Below are positions 27,330 through 34,442 of a stretch of 64,000 nucleotides of DNA, piece after piece (position 1 is the first letter of the stretch; the number at the start of each line of letters is the position of its first letter). Source of the DNA: Pseudomonas sp. StFLB209. GTDB lineage: Bacteria > Pseudomonadota > Gammaproteobacteria > Pseudomonadales > Pseudomonadaceae. The stretch covers positions 1,121,001-1,185,000 of the forward strand of contig NZ_AP014637.1 in the NCBI RefSeq assembly GCF_000829415.1. Direction: 5' to 3'. The notes below the pieces were generated by a model that saw only the letters and a program-made list of their open reading frames with translations, did no database searches and had not been told where the DNA came from. Made by a program: the position numbers and the translations under genes.

Positions 27330-28490
27330 CATCCTCCCCGCCCTAAAGGGCGGGGATTCCCACAATTGGACGCTCATGCCCGAGCGCGAGAATGTTCTTT
27401 GCGGCGTTGACGTCGCGGTCGTGGGTGGCACCGCCCCCACAACAAGTCCATTCCCTTATTCCAAGCCCTGCGATACCTCTGGGCCTCGAGTCCGGCAATT
27501 GCTTGCAGCTCGAACAGGTTTGGGTGGTGTTTCTCTCGCTAACAACCTTGAAAACCGTGCCTGCGTGATCGCATTTGTATTCCAGCATGGTTTTCAATTG
27601 GCCCCAGCCGGCGTCCAGCACCGACTTGGCCATCCTGGTTTTCGCGAGTTTCAGTGAATTCACATCGCCCACCACAATAACACCACAACGCGCTACCAGC
27701 GCGTTGCTGAACTTATGCAGGCAATCCTTGCGGCGGTTCGCAATTTTGGCGTGGATCGCCCGCACACGAGCCTTCTTGCCGGCCCGCTGGGCCGTGCCCA
27801 GGGCTCTTTCCAGATCTCGGTAGAACCTACCGCTTTCAAGGCGATCACCGTCGCTGCAGGTGGCCGTGGTTTTCAGTCCGAGGTCGATACCCACCGCGTC
27901 CTGGCCTGGCGATAACTGCCGGTCGACCTCGACCACGACGTTGAAATACCAGCGTCCACGGCTGTCTTCGTTGAAGCTACCGGATCTGAATTTAAAGCCC
28001 GCCAGGCCGTAGCTGTCCCAGACCTTGAAGTGCTGTTTGTTAAAGACGACCTGGCCGTTTTTCCAGACAGCAGCGCCGACCTTGAAGGGCAGCCAACCCA
28101 GACTGCGCCGAGCAGCGCCAGCGTAGCTGACGCTTTTTGAACTGCTTGCGCCGTGTGACATATTCGTCGGCAACAGCCTGCACCGATTGGCTGTGCAGGC
28201 TCAGGTCTTTGCCGGCCCCGTTGGTGTACTTGTGAATGTCGAACGACGACAGAAAACGACCACGCTCACGAATCGAGCGACGGCTCAACTCGTTCACGTA
28301 GTTCCACACAAAATTCACAGCGCGAGAAGCTTCACGCAGCTGCGCTGCGTGCTTGTCTCGCACTCGAACCTTGAGGGTTTTGGTCGCTTTCATTTCAGTC
28401 ATGAAATACAGAATAGGGGCGATTTTTGGGATGTTAACCCCTATGACCGCTTTGCGGTGGCGCTTTCATCCCCCACCTGAAGGAAGGGGC
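27330..28490 (-). mobile_element. IS200/IS605 superfamily element, tnpB only (IS1341-like)
   Basis: The element lacks tnpA and carries one tnpB-type gene on the minus strand. Its right end, next to mscL, has a strong hairpin CCCCGCCCTAAAGGGCGGGG (27336-27355). Its left end carries ACCGCTTTGCGGT (28446-28458) and an imperfect hairpin CCCCCACCTGAAGGAAGGGG around 28470-28489. Such subterminal hairpins without terminal inverted repeats or target duplication are typical of the superfamily. In TnpB elements the 3' part of tnpB and the right end give the omega/reRNA, whose guide is copied from the flank; here the flank is the 3' end of mscL. Boundaries are estimates, the left one to within about 20 bp. 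Confidence 0.8.
27343..28402 (-). pseudogene. tnpB: TnpB-family RNA-guided nuclease gene, frameshifted
   Basis: Two overlapping frames together give one TnpB. The N-terminal part (from 28402, MTEMKATKTLKVRVRDKHAA) runs through EYVTRRKQFKKRQLRWR; the rest (RRSLGWLPFKVGAAVWKNG onward, ending at 27343) is in the +1 frame relative to it. The shift lies at about 28106-28125. The RuvC-I aspartate is present (VGIDLGLK), as is the RuvC-III aspartate (THDRDVNAAKN), but the RuvC-II position reads VIVVGDVNS with no glutamate. The zinc ribbon has TCSSC, but the second pair reads TCCGGG and lacks CxxC spacing. The gene ends inside the right-end hairpin. A sequencing error could explain the frameshift. Confidence 0.82.
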
Positions 28491-28525
28491 TTTTCGCGCC
28501 GGCTTGGTAACCCTGCCGGTCGTGG

Positions 28526-29302
28526 TTACCAGTAGGTTTCCACGGCCACCTGCCCCGGTCGGCGGCTCAGGCTTAGTTGCAGCCCGCGCTGCTTGAGCAA
28601 CGCGCGGGTCTCGTCGACCATTTCCGGGTTGCCGCACAGCATCACCCGCGAATGCTCAGGCGTCAGCTCAAGCCCTGCGGCAGTTTCCAGGTCGCCGTTT
28701 TCGATCAGCGTAGTAATGCGCTCGTTCAGTGCCCCTGGGTGCTGTTCACGGGTCACTACCGGTAGGTACAAGAACTTGTGGGCATATTCAGCCAGGTACT
28801 CGCGCTGGGTCAGTTCGTCGATCAACGGCTGATAAGCCAGCTCTTTGGCTTCACGCACGCTGTAGACCAGAATGATGCGTTCGAATTTTTCCCAGACTTC
28901 GAAATCCTGAAGGATCGACAGGAACGGCGCCACGCCGGTCCCGGTGGCCAGCAGCCACAGATCGCGACCGTCGACGAAACGATCCAGGGTCAGGTAACCG
29001 TATGACTGTTTTTCGACCAGCAGTTGATCGCCTTCGCGCAGACGGCTCAGCTCACTGGTGAACTCACCGTCCGGCACCACGATGGAAAAGTATTCGAGAA
29101 ACTCGTCATAGGGCGAGGACACCATCGAGTAGGCACGCCACACTGTACTGCCATCAGCCTTGGTGACACCCAGACGGGCAAACTGCCCGGCGCGAAAGCG
29201 AAAGCCTGCGTCGCGGCTGGCGCGCAGGGTGAAAAGATTGGCGGTCAACGGGGTAACGCGCTGCAGCGTTTGCCGGGTGAACTTGTCTTCGCTGACGGTC
29301 AT
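28526..29302 (-). CDS. fprB: Ferredoxin--NADP+ reductase
   Basis: A 258-aa FAD flavoprotein moving electrons between NADPH and ferredoxin or flavodoxin. It has the FAD-binding motif RAYSMVSSP near residue 50, the NADP-binding LATGTGVAPFLSIL, CGNPEMVDETRALL, and the C-terminal aromatic residue (VAVETYW) that stacks on the flavin. Start at 29302 (MTVSEDKFTRQTL) follows the family; AGGAG lies about 13 nt upstream, a long spacer. By position between mscL and rlmG it matches the second Fpr of P. aeruginosa (PA4615), not the oxidative-stress FprA. Confidence 0.9.
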   Translation of the reverse strand: MTVSEDKFTRQTLQRVTPLTANLFTLRASRDAGFRFRAGQFARLGVTKADGSTVWRAYSMVSSPYDEFLEYFSIVVPDGEFTSELSRLREGDQLLVEKQSYGYLTLDRFVDGRDLWLLATGTGVAPFLSILQDFEVWEKFERIILVYSVREAKELAYQPLIDELTQREYLAEYAHKFLYLPVVTREQHPGALNERITTLIENGDLETAAGLELTPEHSRVMLCGNPEMVDETRALLKQRGLQLSLSRRPGQVAVETYW

Positions 29303-29638
29303 GGTGTGCTTGCGACTCCTGAACATGAATGGCGGGTCCCAAGTGTCCCGCAAATGCATGCCGATAAACACCACCTGTTTGTAGGGTCTGTCGCAGCCAG
29401 ACAACCTTAGACTGTTTGGTTCTTGCCGGCCCATCACGACGAGCAGGCCCGATTTCATCCAACTCGATGCAAGCTGAGCAGGCCGCGGCTTCCGCCAGGA
29501 CACCCTCCTTTGAATACTTAAATAGCCATTACTCCATCCGTCTGGATGGATTTCAGCCCCATGGTTCCCGGGCGCTTTTTCCCTAAACTCAGAGAACCCC
29601 CTCACCCGGGATTCGCCAACACAAGCAGGGAGGCGACT

Positions 29639-29872
29639 ATGGAGCCCGCCGCAACCGTATCACCACAACGTTCACCTGCCGTTGTCCTGACGCAGAGAGA
29701 AATCGAAATCCTCAAGTGGTCCGCCCAGGGCAAGACAGCCGCCGATATCGCAATCATCCTGCGTTTGAAGGAGCGAACCATCAATTTTCATATTGCCAGT
29801 GCCATTCATAAAATGGGTGTCTGCAACAAGACGGCCGCCGCTGTACAGGCCGCCTTGAGCGGAATGTTCTGA
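29639..29872 (+). CDS. Stand-alone LuxR-type helix-turn-helix regulator
   Basis: A 77-aa protein that is almost only a GerE/LuxR HTH domain (LTQREIEILKWSAQGKTAADIAIILRLKERTINFH and AAVQAALSGMF). The ILKWSAQGKTAADIA version of the motif is that of acyl-homoserine-lactone LuxR proteins (QscR, SdiA class), but the ligand-binding domain is missing. GGGAGG at 29628-29633 and ATG at 29639 support a real start; the upstream frame has no LuxR ligand domain remains. It could act as a small DNA-binding regulator or compete with full LuxR proteins; target unknown. Confidence 0.83.
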   Translation: MEPAATVSPQRSPAVVLTQREIEILKWSAQGKTAADIAIILRLKERTINFHIASAIHKMGVCNKTAAAVQAALSGMF

Positions 29873-29997
29873 CCCGACAACTTTGCACCGCAATGGCAGG
29901 TGCCAAGGGTAAAAAGCACGTAGAATCACGCCCCTCAAGCCAGCCTGGGTCAAACCGGTCTAGCGTGACACTTGTCGTTTGCCCAGAGTTTCCTGCC

Positions 29998-31122
29998 ATG
30001 CCCGTGCTCACCAGCCCTTTTGCCGAACTTGATCTGATCCGTCAGCCCGAACAACCCAACGAACCGCTGCAGGCGTTCGATGCGGCAGATGAGTACCTGC
30101 TCAATCATGTAGCCGAACATGGCCTGACCCTGCAGACCCGGGTCCTGGTGCTCAATGACAGCTTTGGCGCGCTGGCGACGAGCCTGGCGCCGCATGCCAC
30201 GGTATCGAGCAGCACCGACTCGGTTCTCGGTGCACAGGCGCTGGAAATCAACCTGCTGCGCAATGGCCTGAGCGCAGACGCGGTGACCTTGATTCCGGCC
30301 AGCGCGCCACTGCAAGGCCCCTTCGACTGGGTGCTGATCCATATCCCCAAGACCCTGGCCCTGCTTGAAGAGCAACTGATCCGCCTGCAAGGCCAGCTAG
30401 CGCCCGGTGCCAGGGTCGTGGCAGCGGCGATGGTCAAGCACCTGCCGCGCTCGGCTGGTGAGTTGCTGGAAGAGTATGTCGGCCCGGTCCAGGCTTCACT
30501 GGCGGTAAAAAAAGCCCGGTTGCTGTTTGTCACGCCTGAAGACAAAGAGCCCCAGCCTTCGCCCTACCCGACCCGCTACACGCTTGATGAACCGGCGCTG
30601 GAGCTGGTTAATCACGCCAATGTGTTCTGCCGCGACGGCCTGGATATCGGCACCCGGGCGTTTCTGCCCTGGCTGCCGAAGAATCTGGGCAAGGCACGGG
30701 TGGCCGACCTGGGGTGCGGCAACGGCGTGCTGGCCATTGTCAGTGCACTGAGCAACCCTGAGGCTCAGTACACGCTGGTGGATGAGTCGTACATGGCTGT
30801 GCAGTCGGCAGCAGAAAACTGGCAAGCGGCGTGCGGTGACAGGCCGGTGACGCTGCGCGCTGCCGACGGTCTGGCGACTCAGACGCATGATTCGCTGGAC
30901 GTGGTGCTGTGCAACCCGCCGTTCCACCAGCAGCAGGTGGTGGGAGATTTCCTGGCCTGGCGGATGTTTTTGCAGGCACGTGCGGCGCTGGTGCCGGGCG
31001 GGGCGCTGTATATCGTTGGCAACCGTCACTTGGGTTATCACGCCAAGCTGGCGCGGCTGTTCCGCGATGTCGAGCAGGTGGCGGCGACGCCCAAGTTTGT
31101 GATTCTCAAGGCGCGGAAGTAG
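29998..31122 (+). CDS. rlmG: 23S rRNA (guanine-1835-N2)-methyltransferase
   Basis: Methylates N2 of G1835 in 23S rRNA. The 374-aa protein has an N-terminal degenerate methyltransferase-like domain and a C-terminal active Rossmann domain with the AdoMet motif VADLGCGNGVLAI near residue 238 and the amino-methylase motif NPPFHQQ. The ATG at 29998 gives the conserved MPVLTSPFAELDLIRQP; longer frames upstream are not conserved. It stands as a single gene, followed by a dispersed repeat and a shared terminator. Confidence 0.93.
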   Translation: MPVLTSPFAELDLIRQPEQPNEPLQAFDAADEYLLNHVAEHGLTLQTRVLVLNDSFGALATSLAPHATVSSSTDSVLGAQALEINLLRNGLSADAVTLIPASAPLQGPFDWVLIHIPKTLALLEEQLIRLQGQLAPGARVVAAAMVKHLPRSAGELLEEYVGPVQASLAVKKARLLFVTPEDKEPQPSPYPTRYTLDEPALELVNHANVFCRDGLDIGTRAFLPWLPKNLGKARVADLGCGNGVLAIVSALSNPEAQYTLVDESYMAVQSAAENWQAACGDRPVTLRAADGLATQTHDSLDVVLCNPPFHQQQVVGDFLAWRMFLQARAALVPGGALYIVGNRHLGYHAKLARLFRDVEQVAATPKFVILKARK

Positions 31123-31157
31123 GAGCGGCGGGGCGGCGATCCGCTTTAGTCGCTCAC

Positions 31158-31300
31158 GGGTCTTTAGAGCGATGGAAAATCCTTCATCGCGTTGACTGGG
31201 ATGCAGGTTTCGCCCTGCGGGCGAACTTCCCTCCGTCCGGCACCCAAGTCGCGATTCGCGTCGTCTGTGCCATCTCGGTTCGAAGATCAAGATCAACGGC
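31158..31300. repeat. Long dispersed intergenic repeat, copy B
   Basis: A shorter form of the repeat at 20982-21283. Shared blocks include GGGTCTTTAG, GGAAAATCCTTCATCGCG, GCAGGTTTCGCCCTG and TCTCGG-TCGAAGATCAA-ATCAACGG. It lacks the middle portion. It lies just behind rlmG, with a GTAGGAGC REP remnant at its left. Confidence 0.7.
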
Positions 31301-31320
31301 AACGGCTTATATGCAGGCAA

Positions 31321-31353
31321 AAAAAACCCTCCATCACAGCCTGATCAGGAGGG
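31321..31353 (-). terminator. Terminator of the cio operon
   Basis: On the minus strand CCCTCC (31348-31353), a 15-base loop containing TGATCA, and GGAGGG (31327-31332) are followed by T6. It ends the cio operon and could also stop rlmG transcripts. Confidence 0.7.
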
Positions 31354-31405
31354 TAAAAAGCCGTGTCCACGAAACACGGGATGGGATAGAGCAATCAGGC
31401 AGCAA

Positions 31406-31573
31406 TCAAGGGGTGGTCAGACCCGCTGCGCTCATGAACATGCGCATCAGGCTGGCGACGATGAACAGCGCCAGTACACTGCCGGCCCAGATCCCGGCCA
31501 GCCAGGCCAGACGTTGCCAGAGCGGTTTGTTGATGGCCGGGTCGGGATCATGCTGGGGATGTTTATCGGACAT
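31406..31573 (-). CDS. Small DUF2474 / CydX-like oxidase subunit
   Basis: A 55-aa membrane peptide: a polar start (MSDKHPQHDPDPAINKPL), one hydrophobic helix (about residues 20-44, LAWLAGIWAGSVLALFIVA) and a short tail. DUF2474 proteins are found behind cioB-type genes and probably play the part of CydX, the single-helix stabilising subunit of bd oxidases. AAAGGAG lies in the end of cioB, and the start is 12 bp behind the cioB stop, so it is translated with it. Confidence 0.85.
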   Translation of the reverse strand: MSDKHPQHDPDPAINKPLWQRLAWLAGIWAGSVLALFIVASLMRMFMSAAGLTTP

Positions 31574-31585
31574 GACGGCGCTCCT

Positions 31586-32593
31586 TTAGTGATAACCGTC
31601 TTCTGCGGTCACTTTGCCGCGGAACACGTAGTAGCTCCAGAAGGTGTAGCCCAGGATGAACGGCAGGATGAATAGCGTGCCGACCAGCATAAAGCCCTGG
31701 CTTTGCGGCGGCGCGGCGGCTTCCCAGATGCTGATTGATGGCGGCACGATGTTCGGCCACAGGCTGATGCCCAGCCCGCTGTAGCCAAGGAAGATCAGCA
31801 GCAGGGTAAGCAGGAACGGCGTGTAGTGGGCATTACGCGCCACCGCCCGGAACAGGCCAACCAGAGTGACCACCACCAGAATCGGTACGGGCATAAACCA
31901 GAACAGGTTCGGCAGGCTGAACCAGCGCTCGGCAATCTGCGGATGGGCCAGCGGGGTCCACAGGCTGACGATGCCGATCATCGCCAGCACGGCCAGCGCC
32001 AGCGGCCGGGCCAGATCATGCATGGCCTGCTGCAGCGGGCCTTCGGTCTTCATGATCAGCCAGGTACAGCCCAATAGCGCATAAGCCACGATCAGCGCCA
32101 GGCCACAGAAAATCGGGAACGGTGCCAGCCAGTCCAGCGAGCCGCCAGCGAACTGCCGGTCGACGACGGGCAAGCCCTCAATGAACGCACCCAGTGCCAC
32201 GCCTTGAAAGAAGGTCGCCGCCAGGGAGCCGCAGATGAACGCTTTGTCCCACAGGTGCCGCTTGGCCTCTGAAGCCTTGAAGCGGAACTCGAACGCCACG
32301 CCGCGAAAGATCAACCCGATCAGCATCAGGATCAATGGCAGGTACAACGCCGACAGCACCACCGAGTAAGCCAGCGGAAAAGCGCCGAACAGACCGGCCC
32401 CGCCCAGCACCAGCCAGGTTTCGTTGCCGTCCCACACCGGGGCGACGGTGTTCATCATCACGTCGCGGTCGCTGCTGTCCTTCATGAACGGGAAGAGAAT
32501 GCCAATTCCCAGGTCAAAGCCGTCCATCACCACGTACATCATGATGCCGAAGATGATGATGACCGCCCAAAGCAACGCAAGATCGAAGCCCAT
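31586..32593 (-). CDS. cioB: Cyanide-insensitive bd-type quinol oxidase subunit II
   Basis: A 335-aa membrane protein with about eight helices, starting MGFDLALLWAVIIIFGIMMYVVMDGFDLG; the DGFDLG motif marks subunit II of the CydB family. Together with CioA it forms the oxidase that reduces oxygen without pumping protons. The C-terminus has the family stretch ILGYTFWSYYVFRGKV. It begins 3 bp behind the cioA stop with AGGAGC in the end of cioA, so the two are translationally linked. Confidence 0.95.
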   Translation of the reverse strand: MGFDLALLWAVIIIFGIMMYVVMDGFDLGIGILFPFMKDSSDRDVMMNTVAPVWDGNETWLVLGGAGLFGAFPLAYSVVLSALYLPLILMLIGLIFRGVAFEFRFKASEAKRHLWDKAFICGSLAATFFQGVALGAFIEGLPVVDRQFAGGSLDWLAPFPIFCGLALIVAYALLGCTWLIMKTEGPLQQAMHDLARPLALAVLAMIGIVSLWTPLAHPQIAERWFSLPNLFWFMPVPILVVVTLVGLFRAVARNAHYTPFLLTLLLIFLGYSGLGISLWPNIVPPSISIWEAAAPPQSQGFMLVGTLFILPFILGYTFWSYYVFRGKVTAEDGYH

Positions 32594-32596
32594 GAC

Positions 32597-34036
32597 TCAG
32601 TTGCTCCTGTTCAGGTTGGCGGATGCAGCATCTGGCTGACCGTTTTCATCGGCAGCCGACAGCGGACGTGCCGGGGTACGAGGCTGACCGGGGCCGCCGC
32701 TGGGGGCGTGCTCAACATGCGGCTGCGGCCCTTTGCGCACCAGCCGCAGCATGTAGCCCAGACCGGCACCGAACAGCAGGAAGTAAACGACCACGAACAA
32801 CACCAGGGTGATGCTCATCTGCACCACGCTGTGGTTCGACACCCCGTCGGCGGTACGCATCAGGCCGTAGACCACCCATGGCTGACGGCCGATTTCGGTG
32901 GTGAACCAGCCGGCCAGGATGGCGATCAGGCCCGACGGCCCCATCCACAGGGCCAGGTGCAGAAACGGCCGCGACTGGTACAACGTACCGCGCTTGCGCA
33001 GCCACAGACTCCACAGCCCGGTAGCGATCATCAGCATGCCCAGACCGACCATGATCCGGAACGACCAGAACACCACGGTGGAGTTGGGCCGGTCCTCAGG
33101 TTTGAACTCCTTGAGCGCCGGCACCTGCTTGTCCAGGCTGTGGGTCAGGATCAGGCTGCCCAGATAGGGAATCTCCACAGCAAAGCGGGTTCGCTCCTGC
33201 TGCATGTCCGGCCAGCCGAACAGAATCAGCGGGGTCGGCTCGTCACCGACGTTTTCCCAGTGGCCTTCAATCGCCGCGATCTTGGCCGGCTGATACTTGA
33301 GGGTGTTCAGGCCATGAAAGTCGCCGACCACCGCCTGGATCGGCGCCACCAGCAGGGCCATCCACATGGCCATCGACAACATCTTGCGCACCGCCGGGTT
33401 ATCACGGCCGCGCAGCAGGTGCCAGGCCGCCGAAGCACCGACGAAGAAAGCCGTGGCCACGAATGCAGCAATGGCCATATGCGCCAGCCGGTACGGGAAT
33501 GACGGGTTGAACACCACGGCAAACCAGTCGGTGGGAATCACCCGGCCATCGACGATTTCGAACCCCTGAGGGGTCTGCATCCAGCTGTTGGAGGACAGGA
33601 TCCAGAACGTCGAGATCAGGGTGCCGACCGCAACCATTATTGTGGAGAAGAAATGCAGGCCACGGCCGACCCGGTTCCAGCCAAACAACATGACGCCTAG
33701 GAACCCGGCCTCCAGGAAGAACGCGGTGAGCACTTCATAGGCCAGCAACGGGCCGGTCACTGCACCGGCAAAATCGGAAAAGCGGCTCCAGTTGGTGCCG
33801 AACTGATAGGCCATGACCAACCCGGAAACCACACCCATGCCGAAGTTGACGGCGAAGATCTTCAGCCAGTAGTGGTACAGGTCACGGTAGACGTCGTTGC
33901 GCGTCTTCAGCCACAAGCCTTCGAGCACGGCCAGATAGCTGGCCAGACCAATGGTGATGGCAGGAAACAGAATATGGAACGAGATCGTGAACGCGAACTG
34001 GATCCGGGCCAGGTCGAGTGACTCCAAACCGAACAT
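32597..34036 (-). CDS. cioA: Cyanide-insensitive bd-type quinol oxidase subunit I
   Basis: A 479-aa CydA-family protein. The start MFGLESLDLARIQFAFTISFHILFPAITIG contains the heme-ligand histidine region, and GVVSGLVMAYQFGTNWSRFS is conserved. The periplasmic Q-loop is short, as in CioA of Pseudomonas and unlike E. coli CydA (522 aa). GWFTTEIGRQPWVVYGLMRTADGVS is the conserved quinol/heme region. The C-terminus is a soluble, low-complexity proline-rich tail. It opens the cio operon. I found no clear Anr box in the 406-bp upstream gap. Confidence 0.94.
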   Translation of the reverse strand: MFGLESLDLARIQFAFTISFHILFPAITIGLASYLAVLEGLWLKTRNDVYRDLYHYWLKIFAVNFGMGVVSGLVMAYQFGTNWSRFSDFAGAVTGPLLAYEVLTAFFLEAGFLGVMLFGWNRVGRGLHFFSTIMVAVGTLISTFWILSSNSWMQTPQGFEIVDGRVIPTDWFAVVFNPSFPYRLAHMAIAAFVATAFFVGASAAWHLLRGRDNPAVRKMLSMAMWMALLVAPIQAVVGDFHGLNTLKYQPAKIAAIEGHWENVGDEPTPLILFGWPDMQQERTRFAVEIPYLGSLILTHSLDKQVPALKEFKPEDRPNSTVVFWSFRIMVGLGMLMIATGLWSLWLRKRGTLYQSRPFLHLALWMGPSGLIAILAGWFTTEIGRQPWVVYGLMRTADGVSNHSVVQMSITLVLFVVVYFLLFGAGLGYMLRLVRKGPQPHVEHAPSGGPGQPRTPARPLSAADENGQPDAASANLNRSN

Positions 34037-34442
34037 AAGACTACCTCTCAGATGCTACGGCTGTTGGCCTGGGCCAGCAGCGAGAACCCCACGGTCAGGG
34101 CGGTTGCTGCGTGCCGGACGGCTTTTGGGGAAGGCTCTCGGCACAAAGGGTCTGACGGGCGACGCACAACTTCGGTTCGATCGTTGTGACGTGCGTCAAT
34201 CGGTGAGAGAAGATTAGCCCCTTTACGGGCTTTGACCGGCGTGGTGCGTTGTCGCGTGACCGGTTGTCCCATCCCCTTGGCGTTCGGCTTGAAGAGGTGT
34301 ACGACGAACGGTCAGCCGTTTCGACGCTTGACATGGATGTTTGCGACGGCCCGTCCAAACACCCCTTTCCACCATGATGGCCCTATGCTATTGAGTAACT
34401 TGCCAAAGCCACTCCATCCCCCTGAAGTGTCACAGGACGTGC
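34037..34442. other. Gene-free divergent region cioA / dosP-like gene
   Basis: This 406-bp region should hold the promoters of both units. An imperfect inverted repeat is formed by GACGCACAAC (34161-34170) and GTTGTGACGTGCGTC (34183-34197). TTGACCGG-like half sites occur near 34231 and 34257. No match to a TTGAT-N4-ATCAA Anr site was found by eye. Confidence 0.45.

Noticed and set aside
34037..34442. Anr/FNR site for cioAB
   Set aside because: No TTGAT-N4-ATCAA-like sequence found by eye in the divergent region.
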